Shown here: positions 14,547-20,316 of the stretch, piece by piece | Numbering within the stretch: the stretch's first letter is position 1 | How the letters are laid out: each line of letters starts with the position of its first letter | Assembly: GCA_937873245.1 (NCBI GenBank) | Contig: CALMVY010000221.1 | Span: 1 to 20,316, forward strand | DNA: 20,316 nt | Origin: an uncultured Arthrobacter sp. | GTDB lineage: Bacteria; Actinomycetota; Actinomycetes; Actinomycetales; Micrococcaceae | Direction of reading: 5' to 3' | Program-made: the position numbers and the translations under genes | Notes under the pieces: generated by a model | Database searches by the model: none | What the model was told of the DNA's origin: nothing | Seen by the model: only the letters and a program-made list of their open reading frames with translations

Positions 14547-14606
14547 TGCTCCGCAACTGCCCTTCTGAGATGCCAAACGGGCAGTTACGGAGCAATCGAC
14601 GGGGGC
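14547..14606 (+). repeat. Interspersed inverted-repeat element, copy 1
   Basis: Arms TGCTCCGCAACTGCCC (14547-14562) and GGGCAGTTACGGAGCA (14579-14594) pair with one mismatch around a 16-base loop (TTCTGAGATGCCAAAC). The same-orientation copy at 15856 agrees at 46 of 53 positions (my count), including loop text TTCTGAG and GCCAAA and the flank ATCGA-x-GGGGG. It is intergenic, between the tRNA terminator and the methyltransferase gene. The origin is unknown; it resembles REP-type or miniature mobile repeats. Confidence 0.85.
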
Positions 14607-14713
14607 GAACCCTGGAATACGCACCGGCGTCTGCTCTTTAGGGATCGGCGACCACATTGTTAGGATCGGGCCGACCGTCCTGACCATGAGCCTTCTCCCG
14701 AGAGCGAGGATCC

Positions 14714-15418
14714 GTGAAAGCCGACCACTACGACAGTTTCGCCCAGAGGTACTCGGCGGAGAACGAGTCCAGCCTCCTCAACGCCTACTACGAGCGGCCG
14801 GCGATGATTGGCCTCGCCGGTAACGTCGACGGCCACCGGATCCTGGACGCAGGGTGCGGCTCCGGGCCCCTGTCCGCGGCACTGAGCGCGAAAGGCGCGA
14901 TCATGACCGGCTTCGATTCCAGTCCCGCGATGCTCGAATTGGCAAGACAGCGATTGGGCGCGGCCGCGGACCTGTACGTGGCCGACCTCAGCAAGCCGCT
15001 TCCTTTCGCCGATGGCTCCTTCGACGACGTTGTCTCGTCCTTGGTCCTGCACTATCTGGAGGACTGGTCAGCACCACTTGCCGAACTGCGGCGCGTGCTG
15101 AAGCCGGGCGGCCGCCTGATCCTGTCGGTCAACCACCCCACGGTCAGCGTGGTCACCCAGCCAACCGAGGACTACTTCGCCATCCGGCAGTACTCGGAGG
15201 ATTACGAGTTCGATGGCGAGCCCGCGGTCCTGACCTTTTGGCACCGGCCACTTCACGCGATGATCAACGCCTTCACGTCGGCGGGATACCGCGTAGCCAC
15301 GGTGAGCGAACCGGAGCCATCTCCAGACACACCGCGAGAACTCCTTCCGCCGCGCATCCTCAGCGGCGAGAAGACAGCGTTCCTGTCCTTCATCTTCTTC
15401 GTCCTCGAGGCCGGCTGA
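14714..15418 (+). CDS. Class I SAM-dependent methyltransferase
   Basis: The 234-residue cytosolic protein has SAM-binding motif I ILDAGCGSG (43-51), the acidic D68 ending strand two (GFDSSPAMLELAR), motif II LPFADGSFDDVVSSLVLHYL and a post-motif LRRVLKPGGRLILS. That is a complete methyltransferase-11 core, with a C-terminal cap (about 150-234) that would bind the acceptor. The acceptor cannot be read. GTG 14714 is preceded by GAGGA at only 3-base spacing, so initiation is probably weak or a different start is used, but the N-terminal DHYDSFAQRYS is typical of the family. It sits between the two repeat copies and is convergent with a broken gene. Confidence 0.88.
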   Translation: MKADHYDSFAQRYSAENESSLLNAYYERPAMIGLAGNVDGHRILDAGCGSGPLSAALSAKGAIMTGFDSSPAMLELARQRLGAAADLYVADLSKPLPFADGSFDDVVSSLVLHYLEDWSAPLAELRRVLKPGGRLILSVNHPTVSVVTQPTEDYFAIRQYSEDYEFDGEPAVLTFWHRPLHAMINAFTSAGYRVATVSEPEPSPDTPRELLPPRILSGEKTAFLSFIFFVLEAG

Positions 15419-15765
15419 GGTTTGCGGAGGGACGGGAAAGCATGAGCCGCCGACACCGTCCCGGCTCGCATCCACGTGCCCGGGGCCCTGAGGCGGTGGA
15501 AGACGGTCACGCCTGGGATTTGGGTGAGCATGTTAAGCAGGGCTGCGGTCATCCAGATTTCGCTGACGGGGGTTCCGTCGCTGCCAGATCCCCTGCCGTG
15601 CGGTGAGGTGACCTGAGCGCCGTACACGCGCGGTGCTGCCCCTGAGGTGCCGGCTTCCAGGCGCTGGTATTCGCTGTAGTCGGCGCCGAACCACGAGTAG
15701 GAGCCCGGGTCGATGTTGCGTCCCCGCAGCTGGGTTTCGAGGCTGTACGGGTCGGTCTCGCGCAT
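15253..15765 (-). pseudogene. N-terminal remnant of a probable NERD (nuclease-related) domain gene
   Basis: The first 96 residues (15765 down to about 15478) look like real protein: SYSWFGADYSEYQRLEAGT, APRVYGAQV, then PVSEIWMTAALLNMLTQIPG and VTVFHRLRAPG. From memory, this resembles actinobacterial proteins in which VFH-x-L-x-x-PGS leads into the DVDH catalytic strand of a NERD domain. Here that continuation is missing: after PG the frame turns into low-similarity, basic sequence and then runs antisense into the methyltransferase gene to a stop at 15253. I therefore read it as truncated at about 15470-15478. ATG 15765 has GAAAGGG about 12 bases upstream. The family assignment is from recall and needs a search. 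Confidence 0.5.
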
Positions 15766-15855
15766 GGCTATGGCTGGCCCTTTCGGCTGTTGACGGCTTC
15801 ATCGAAAGCCTATCGTGGCGTGGTCCGGCCTCGCGGGCCACTCGGCACCATCGAA

Positions 15856-15912
15856 TGCTCCACAGGTGCCCTTCTGAGGGGCCAAAAGGGCGGTTACGGA
15901 GCAATCGAAGGG
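15856..15912 (+). repeat. Interspersed inverted-repeat element, copy 2
   Basis: The left arm starts TGCTCCACAGGTGCCC (15856-15871), the right arm is GGGCGGTTACGGAGCA (15888-15903), with a 16-base loop as in copy 1. The outer arms extend further here (TCGA-A-TGCTCC and GGAGCA-A-TCGA). Arm pairing is poorer in the middle of the left arm, while the right arm and loop are well kept. Same orientation as copy 1, about 1.3 kb apart. Confidence 0.85.
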
Positions 15913-16034
15913 GGTTCGCCTGTCCAGCGCTCTTCACCGGGCGCAAGCCCCGGCGGACCGGGTGCCAACGCCTTTTCTTGACGGGGCCATACCTTCCCCG
16001 GCCAAACCTTCGCCGAGCCCTCACTAAGCCAAGC

Positions 16035-16064
16035 GGTCACCTTGCGGGGTGCAGGTACTAGGGT
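16035..16064 (+). promoter_or_regulatory. Candidate promoter of the Asp23/AmaP operon
   Basis: TAGGGT (16059-16064) fits the actinobacterial TAnnnT -10 pattern and lies 27 bases before the start codon. The -35 region GGTCAC (16035-16040, 18-base spacer) is weak, which would suit an activated or alternative-sigma promoter, but that is inference. Confidence 0.4.
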
Positions 16065-16091
16065 GGTCACAAAGAGAAGGGGGAGTGCCTC

Positions 16092-16556
16092 ATGGAATAC
16101 CAGAATCCTCAGCCCGGAGCGGTCCCGGTGCCCGAGCCGGCCTCAGCGGCGGCGATGCCCGGCGGGGGCCGCACCGTCATTTCCGAAAACGCCGTCGCGA
16201 AGGTCGCGGGCATCGCCGCACGCGCCGTTCCCGGCGTCTATTCCCTGGGGTCCGGCCCGTCCCGCGCGCTCGGTGCCTTCCGGGACGCAGTGGGCAGCTC
16301 GGACCACGCCGCCGGCGTCCGCGCCGAAGTCGGCGAAACCCAGGTCGCCGTCGACATTGACCTGGTGGCCCTCTACGGCACGCCCCTTCACGCCCTGGCA
16401 GACCAGATCCGCGCCGCCGTGTATGCCGCCGTCGAGGAACTGGTCGGACTCCAGGTCATCGAAGTCAACATTGAGATCAACGATGTCTACGTGCCCGGCC
16501 CGGCGAAACCCGGTACCGCGGCCGAGACCCGGCCCGCGAGGGAGGCAATCCAGTGA
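16092..16556 (+). CDS. Asp23/Gls24 family envelope stress response protein
   Basis: The 154-residue protein has the Asp23 fold: TVISENAVAKVAGIAARAVPGV at about 28-49, then VAVDIDLVALYGTPLHALADQI and LVGLQVIEVNIEINDVYV. A disordered Pro/Ala-rich N-terminus and a short charged tail frame the domain. In Firmicutes, Asp23 is an abundant protein tethered to the membrane by AmaP and its loss triggers a cell-wall stress response; here it heads a five-gene operon that includes a likely AmaP. ATG 16092 is preceded by GGGGGAG about 7 bases upstream. Its stop overlaps the next start (GTGA). Confidence 0.92.
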   Translation: MEYQNPQPGAVPVPEPASAAAMPGGGRTVISENAVAKVAGIAARAVPGVYSLGSGPSRALGAFRDAVGSSDHAAGVRAEVGETQVAVDIDLVALYGTPLHALADQIRAAVYAAVEELVGLQVIEVNIEINDVYVPGPAKPGTAAETRPAREAIQ

Positions 16557-16744
16557 ATATGACCGTGGTGGGGATCGCAGTGGGCGCCTTCGTGGCGTTT
16601 ATGTCGTTCCAGTTCGGCGTCTGGGGATTCCTGGGCGCCCTGCTGTTCATGGGGATCGGAGCCCTGCTGGGCCGCGCCGCGGAAGGGAAACTGGACCTTC
16701 GCAGCGTGCTTGACGCCCTCACGGGCCGGCGTTCCTCCTCATGA
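16553..16744 (+). CDS. Small membrane protein, DUF2273-like
   Basis: The 63-residue protein has one or two closely spaced hydrophobic helices (VVGIAVGAFVAFMSFQFG and FLGALLFMGIGALLG), with a short basic C-terminus (TGRRSSS). Size, GxLGR-type ending and position between Asp23-type genes match DUF2273, a standard companion of Asp23/AmaP. I chose GTG 16553 because GGAGG sits 7 bases upstream and it overlaps the previous stop as GTGA; ATG 16559 is the alternative start. Probably part of the membrane platform of the Asp23 complex. Confidence 0.82.
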   Translation: MNMTVVGIAVGAFVAFMSFQFGVWGFLGALLFMGIGALLGRAAEGKLDLRSVLDALTGRRSSS

Positions 16745-17121
16745 GCGGCGCAGCAGGTGCTGCCCACGCCGCCGCGCTGGCCGGACACACCCGGATCAGT
16801 ACGCAGGCGCTGACCAGCGTGGCGAAGGCCGCCGCGGCGGAAGCCCTCGGCGTTCCGCCGCACGAGGTCCGGGCGGAGTGGTCCGACGACGACGGACTGC
16901 TGGCTTTGTCCCTTGTCGCACCCATCACCGTGCCCCCGCTGACGACAGTCGTGCGGGACGCCGGACGGGTCGCGGGCCTCGGCGGCACCATCTGGGACCG
17001 GGCCGTGGCCGCCAAAGCGGACATCCTGCACCGCGTTACCGAACTGAGCGGTGCCCGAATGAGCAGGGTGGACATCCGGATCGGCGGCGCCAGCATGAGT
17101 GAAGGAGGGCGCGTCCGTTGA
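16741..17121 (+). CDS. Second, divergent Asp23/Gls24-like protein
   Basis: The 126-residue protein begins with an Ala-rich section (TRISTQALTSVAKAAAAEALG) that parallels the first helix of Asp23, and later has LVAPITVPPL and ELSGARMSRVDIRIGG, corresponding to the closing strands of the fold. Similarity to the first Asp23 protein is low, and the usual L-Y-G segment is replaced, so it is a divergent paralogue. The start overlaps the previous stop (ATGA at 16741-16744). It may form mixed assemblies with the first Asp23 protein. Confidence 0.75.
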   Translation: MSGAAGAAHAAALAGHTRISTQALTSVAKAAAAEALGVPPHEVRAEWSDDDGLLALSLVAPITVPPLTTVVRDAGRVAGLGGTIWDRAVAAKADILHRVTELSGARMSRVDIRIGGASMSEGGRVR

Positions 17122-17792
17122 GACACAACACCGAGCGCGATCCGGGCCACGGAAGCTACGCCCCGCCAGCCCCCAGCGCCGCACCGTCGGTCGGCAGTGC
17201 AGTCAGTGCCGGGGCCGGCAGCGACGGAATGGAGAAGATCCTCAAACGCGAGACCCACTCCTCAAGGGCCGTCGCCTCCATCATCGCCGCCGTACTCGTG
17301 GCCGGGCTGTGCGGCTATGCCCTCCTGGAAACCGCGGTCCGCGCGTTCGGACAGCCGCCCTGGCTGGTGGATCCGCAGACCGCGGCGGAGCAGGTGGTGT
17401 CGCTCCCGGGCGGGGTCCCGCCACTCCTGCTCGGCGTCATAGGCGCGGTAGTGGTGACGGCCGGGCTCTATTTCTTCCTGAACGCGGTGCTGCCCGGACG
17501 CCGGGCCCGCCACGTTGTGCGGGACCGGCGCGCCGCCGTCGTCGTGGACGACGAAGTGATTGCCTCCGCCCTGGCGCGCCGGGCGCGGGTGGCGGCCAAC
17601 GTGAGCCAGGAGCAGGTGATGGTGACGGTGTCCCGGCAGCAGGTGCACGTAAGCGTCCGGCCGACCTCCGGCGTGCCGCTGAGTCCGGATGCCGTCCTCG
17701 CCGGGGTGCAGGATGAGCTCCGGGACATGGCACTGTCCCCCTCGCCGGAGCCGCGGATCACTGTGGCATCGACCGGGGTGGTCGGCGCATGA
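17118..17792 (+). CDS. DUF6286-like two-helix membrane protein of the Asp23 operon
   Basis: The 224-residue protein has a disordered N-terminus (1-45), TM1 at about 51-71, a short outside loop with Pro/Trp, TM2 at about 101-124 and a basic stretch RRARHVVRDRRAAVVVDDEV. The cytosolic C-terminal domain (about 138-224) with VSQEQVMVTVSRQQVHVSVRP resembles an Asp23-like alpha/beta unit. Actinobacterial Asp23 operons commonly carry this DUF6286 protein. TTG 17118 is supported by GGAGG at 9-base spacing, and it overlaps the previous stop as TTGA. Likely role: a second membrane anchor or scaffold. Confidence 0.8.
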   Translation: MRHNTERDPGHGSYAPPAPSAAPSVGSAVSAGAGSDGMEKILKRETHSSRAVASIIAAVLVAGLCGYALLETAVRAFGQPPWLVDPQTAAEQVVSLPGGVPPLLLGVIGAVVVTAGLYFFLNAVLPGRRARHVVRDRRAAVVVDDEVIASALARRARVAANVSQEQVMVTVSRQQVHVSVRPTSGVPLSPDAVLAGVQDELRDMALSPSPEPRITVASTGVVGA

Positions 17793-18400
17793 ACGGCACC
17801 CCCAGGATCCTCAACCGTGTACTGATCGGCGTCCTCGGGTTCAAGCTCCTCGCCATCGGAACCCTGCTGATCCTGCTCGCCACGGTGCCGGCGGTGGGAG
17901 TGTGGTGGCAGAGTTGGTCCGCCGGCGTCTGGAGCATCTGGCGGGATCTCTTCGAACGCACGCGTTTCCCGGGGCGGGAGGAGAGCTGGCTCTGGATTGT
18001 GGTGGTCCTGGTACTGCTCCTGGTGATTGGCGCCATGGTGGCGTGGGTCGCCCAGCAGGGCAAAGGCCGCGTCAACCTGCTGGTGTCCGAGGAGGACCCG
18101 GGCGACGTGCCCGGAAACGTCAGGATCGGAAGCGGCGTGGCCGAGCAGGCGCTCCGGGCCGCCCTGGCGGACCGTCCGGACCTGGCCGGTGCAACGGTCG
18201 CCACCTACGAATTCCGCGGCGAACCGGGCCTGCGAATCAGGATCCAGCCCCGCCAGGGCGTGGCCCCGCACAGTCTCGCGGCCGACGTTTCCGCCCTCGT
18301 GGAGGCGCTCGACAGCACCCTCGGCAAGCGCACCCCGGTCCTCATCCATGTCGCCTCCGGTGCGCGGTCGAGGTTCGGGCGGGCTGAACGGGTCCGCTGA
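17789..18400 (+). CDS. amaP: AmaP-like alkaline shock response membrane anchor protein
   Basis: The 203-residue protein has two N-terminal membrane helices (about 9-38 and 68-90) separated by a Trp-rich loop, and a cytosolic domain from about 95 (INRV-type strands, ALADRPDLAGATVATYEF, LRIRIQPRQGV) ending in a basic tail. This is the AmaP layout: a hairpin anchor plus a domain that binds Asp23. The start overlaps the previous stop (ATGA at 17789-17792). It is the last gene of the five-gene operon; a 246-base gap follows. Confidence 0.85.
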   Translation: MNGTPRILNRVLIGVLGFKLLAIGTLLILLATVPAVGVWWQSWSAGVWSIWRDLFERTRFPGREESWLWIVVVLVLLLVIGAMVAWVAQQGKGRVNLLVSEEDPGDVPGNVRIGSGVAEQALRAALADRPDLAGATVATYEFRGEPGLRIRIQPRQGVAPHSLAADVSALVEALDSTLGKRTPVLIHVASGARSRFGRAERVR

Positions 18401-18494
18401 CACCGCTGTGAGCTTCCGGCAACATCTTTGGCGCGCCCCGCGAGGGCGAGAGCGCAGCAGGACGACGCGCCGCCGGCCCTTGAACTGGCGCGGA

Positions 18495-18510
18495 TTGTCG
18501 CATCCGACAA
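18495..18510. promoter_or_regulatory. Inverted repeat TTGTCG-CATC-CGACAA
   Basis: Six-base arms are exactly paired (18495-18500 and 18505-18510) around CATC. It lies 10 bases before TAGGGT (18521-18526) and 37 bases before the LacI-type site. It could be a regulator site or the tip of a weak terminator of the AmaP operon. Confidence 0.45.
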
Positions 18511-18546
18511 CGGTTAGCAATAGGGTCTCCTTTCCATAAAGGTTCC

Positions 18547-18562
18547 ATGTAAACGCTTGCAT
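18547..18562. promoter_or_regulatory. LacI/CcpA-family operator
   Basis: TGTAAACGCTTGCA (18548-18561) matches the family consensus TGnAAnCGnTTnCA at every fixed base, including the central CG; flanking A and T extend it to 16 bases. It overlaps the -35 of the sugar-binding protein promoter, so binding would block transcription until an inducing sugar is present. Confidence 0.85.
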
Positions 18563-18586
18563 TCCTCACCGGATGTTGATTATTGT
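18557..18586 (+). promoter_or_regulatory. Promoter of the sugar uptake operon
   Basis: TTGCAT (18557-18562), an 18-base spacer and TATTGT (18581-18586) form a good promoter. Its -35 is inside the LacI-type operator. The start should be near 18593, giving a leader of about 54 bases before ATG 18647. Confidence 0.7.
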
Positions 18587-18646
18587 GATGGGCACCACAC
18601 CAACGCACCGCCGTTTTTTGTCCGGTACTCAGCGAGGAGCCCCAGT

Positions 18647-19924
18647 ATGAAGACACCGAAGTTTCTACTTCCCGTAGCCGCAGCAGGCGTTCTAGCCCTT
18701 AGTCTCTCGGCCTGCGGCGGAGGAGGCGGCACGAGCGCCGGCGCCGACGCCGAGCAGGGCCTCGACGGCCGCGGCCCCATCACGTACGTCCAGGGCAAGG
18801 ACAACAGCAACGTGGTCCGCCCGCTGATCGAGAAGTGGAACGCTGCCCACCCGAACGAGAAGGTCACGTTCAAGGAGCAGACCGACCAAGCCGACCAGCA
18901 GCACGATGACCTGGTCCAGAACTTCCAGGCCAAGAACGCCAACTACGACGTCGTCAGCGTCGACGTCGTGTGGACCGCCGAGTTCGCCGCCAAGGGCTGG
19001 CTCCAGCCGCTCAAGGACAAAATGGCGCTCGACACCTCGGCGATGCTGAAGCCAACGGTCGACAGTGCCTCGTACAAGGGCACGCTCTACGCCGCCCCGC
19101 AGAACTCCGACGGCGGCATCCTGTACTACCGCAAGGACCTCGTCCCCACTGCACCCAAGACCTGGGACGAGATGATGGGCATGTGCTCCATCGCCAAGGA
19201 GAACAACATCGGTTGCTTCGCGGGCCAGTACGCCAAGTACGAGGGCCTCACCGTGAACACGTCTGAGGCCATCAACTCCGCCGGCGGCGCCGTTCTGGAT
19301 GCCGAAGGCAAGCCGAGCCTGAACACCCCCGAGGCAAAGGCAGGCCTCGAATCCCTGACCAAGGCATATGCCGACGGCAGCATCCCGAAGGAAGCCATCA
19401 CCTTCCAGGAGGAACAGGGCCGCCAGGCCTTCCAGGACGGCAAGCTCCTGTTCCACCGCAACTGGCCCTACGTCTACAACCTGGCCGTGACAGAAGGTTC
19501 GTCGAAGGTCAAGGATGTCCTCGGCATGACCGCGCTGGTCGGCGCGGACGGCCCCGGGGCATCGACGCTGGGCGGACACAGTGCCGGCATGAGCGTCTAC
19601 TCGAAGAACAAGGCCACGGCCCTGGACTTCCTGAAGTTCCTCACCTCCGAGGAAACACAGAAGTTCTACGCCACGCAGGGTTCACTGGCCCCGGTACTTG
19701 GCGCCCTTTATGAGGACCAGGAGCTTGTTGCCAAGCTGCCGTACCTGCCGGTGCTGAAGACCTCCATCGAGAACGCCGTGCCGCGTCCTGTTACCCCGTT
19801 CTACCCGGCCGTCACCAAGGCCATCCAGGAAAATGCGTACGCTGCCATCAAGGGCGAAAAGACCGTAGATGCGGCCTTGTCCGACATGCAGAAGTCCATC
19901 GAGTCCGCTAGCGCGGGACAGTAG
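18647..19924 (+). CDS. Sugar ABC transporter substrate-binding lipoprotein
   Basis: The 425-residue protein has a lipoprotein signal peptide with lipobox L-S-A-C (Cys23), then a Gly-rich linker. A type-1 extracellular solute-binding domain fills the rest, with the typical VRPLIEKWNAAHPNEKV opening, YDVVSVDVVWTAEFAAKGWL, TLYAAPQNSDGGILYYRKDL, AFQDGKLLFHRNWPYVYNLA and KATALDFLKFLTSEE. These are the usual blocks of the maltose/trehalose-type (LpqY/ThuE-like) subgroup; the exact sugar is not determined. It sits on the outer face of the membrane and hands sugar to the permease encoded next. ATG 18647 follows GAGGAG at 7-base spacing; earlier in-frame TTG 18557 is the promoter region, not a start. 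The LacI-type operator indicates repression by a sugar regulator. Confidence 0.93.
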   Translation: MKTPKFLLPVAAAGVLALSLSACGGGGGTSAGADAEQGLDGRGPITYVQGKDNSNVVRPLIEKWNAAHPNEKVTFKEQTDQADQQHDDLVQNFQAKNANYDVVSVDVVWTAEFAAKGWLQPLKDKMALDTSAMLKPTVDSASYKGTLYAAPQNSDGGILYYRKDLVPTAPKTWDEMMGMCSIAKENNIGCFAGQYAKYEGLTVNTSEAINSAGGAVLDAEGKPSLNTPEAKAGLESLTKAYADGSIPKEAITFQEEQGRQAFQDGKLLFHRNWPYVYNLAVTEGSSKVKDVLGMTALVGADGPGASTLGGHSAGMSVYSKNKATALDFLKFLTSEETQKFYATQGSLAPVLGALYEDQELVAKLPYLPVLKTSIENAVPRPVTPFYPAVTKAIQENAYAAIKGEKTVDAALSDMQKSIESASAGQ

Positions 19925-19931
19925 TCCAGTC

Positions 19932-20316
19932 ATGGCTACCGAATTAGGCCCGACGCCGGTCAAGGAACCGGCGTCGGGCGGTGCTCCGGTCCACCACGGC
20001 CCCAAGGGCGTGGGGGAGGACAACGCGATAGCGAGCCAGGGCAAGTGGGCCTCGTGGCTGCTGGCGCCGACTATCTTTGCGCTGGCGATCGTGATCGTCT
20101 ACCCGATCATCAGTGCCATCGTGATGTCGTTCCAGAAGGATGCCGGCCTTGACCCCGCCACGGGTCTGTTCACCGAGGGCGGACCTGCCGGTTTCTCGAA
20201 TTACACCAACTGGCTCTTCCAGCAGTGCGCCGCCCCGGGCGGCGGAACCGTGGCCTGCCCGCCGGGAACGTTGGGGTCGCAATTCTGGTCCGCGACGGCG
20301 ACCACCTTCTACTTCA
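19932..20316 (+). CDS. MalF-type sugar ABC permease (3' end outside the window)
   Basis: From ATG 19932 the frame stays open to the window end (128 codons). After a 39-residue hydrophilic tail comes a first membrane helix, WLLAPTIFALAIVIVYPII, with the classic permease phrase VYPIISAIVMSFQ, then an outside loop with FSNYTNWL, as in MalF/UgpA-type permeases. Seven bases separate it from the lipoprotein stop (19922-19924), with no clear ribosome site, so translation is probably coupled. A strong hairpin lies inside its first codons. It should form the channel with a second permease and an ATPase encoded further on. Confidence 0.9.
   Translation, partial: MATELGPTPVKEPASGGAPVHHGPKGVGEDNAIASQGKWASWLLAPTIFALAIVIVYPIISAIVMSFQKDAGLDPATGLFTEGGPAGFSNYTNWLFQQCAAPGGGTVACPPGTLGSQFWSATATTFYF
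19949..19978 (+). promoter_or_regulatory. Strong hairpin in the 5' coding region of the permease
   Basis: CCCGACGCCGGT (19949-19960) is perfectly complementary to ACCGGCGTCGGG (19967-19978) around a 6-base loop, CAAGGA. It sits 24 bases after the lipoprotein stop and has no T-run. It may slow ribosomes or stabilise the upstream mRNA, keeping lipoprotein in excess of permease. Confidence 0.65.

Larger units (their letters stand above)
15766..16091. other. 326-bp intergenic region with repeat copy 2 and the Asp23 operon promoter area
   Basis: No gene is seen. It holds the second inverted-repeat copy (15856-15912), a GC-rich stretch with no clear signal, and, just before the Asp23 gene, TAGGGT (16059-16064) as a plausible -10 with GGTCAC (16035-16040) as a weak -35. 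Confidence 0.6.

Noticed and set aside
14547..15912. CRISPR-like repeats
   Set aside because: Only two copies 1.3 kb apart with genes between them; no regular spacers and no cas genes.
18430..18471. GGCGCG ... CGCGCC inverted repeat after the AmaP gene as a terminator
   Set aside because: Six-base arms with a 30-base loop and no T-run are too weak.
18557..18646. TTG 18557 as the start of the sugar-binding protein
   Set aside because: It would lie in the -35 and operator and place 30 non-signal residues before the lipoprotein signal; ATG 18647 has a good ribosome site.

Overview
The window is high-GC DNA with GTG and TTG starts, strong GGAGG ribosome sites, stop/start overlaps, a LysG/LysE-type pair and a five-gene Asp23/AmaP envelope-stress operon. 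This fits a Gram-positive actinobacterium, most likely of the Micrococcaceae (Arthrobacter/Pseudarthrobacter-like). The genus is a guess from gene content and protein style, not from a database search.

Layout. 1-553: 3' part of a secreted, membrane-anchored CopC-type copper protein, ending at a large hairpin shared with a convergent short FAD-binding protein (652-1287, minus). 1757-6456: operon-like set of a tandem universal stress protein, a 958-residue PEP-synthase/rifampin-phosphotransferase-like dikinase and a five-helix membrane protein. 6596-9699: a secreted LolA-like protein followed by an ABC exporter ATPase and permease. 9696-12595 (minus): a damaged NlpC/P60 protein, a zincin-like metallopeptidase, an EamA transporter and a LysG/ArgP regulator. 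The regulator is divergent from lysE (12656-13267), which is followed by a PaiB-like FMN-binding protein (13325-13963). 14126-14492: tRNA-Glu, tRNA-Asp and tRNA-Phe, preceded by a possible small RNA or attenuator and followed by a clear terminator. 14547-15912: two similar inverted-repeat elements bracket a SAM methyltransferase and a remnant that looks like a truncated NERD nuclease-domain gene. 16092-18400: the Asp23-DUF2273-Asp23-DUF6286-AmaP operon. 18547-20316: a LacI-type operator on a promoter, a sugar-binding lipoprotein and the start of a MalF-type permease that runs off the window.

How the genes work together. Four coherent modules are visible: stress/energy (Usp plus dikinase), lipoprotein/ABC export, basic amino acid export with its regulator, and cell-envelope stress. 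The sugar uptake operon appears repressible by a LacI-family protein not encoded here. I see no phage, insertion sequence, CRISPR array or defence island. The least explained parts are the paired repeat elements with the islet between them next to tRNA-Phe, the promoter-plus-hairpin unit before tRNA-Glu, the cysteine-less NlpC/P60 gene, and the tandem 7-mer at the end of the dikinase gene.
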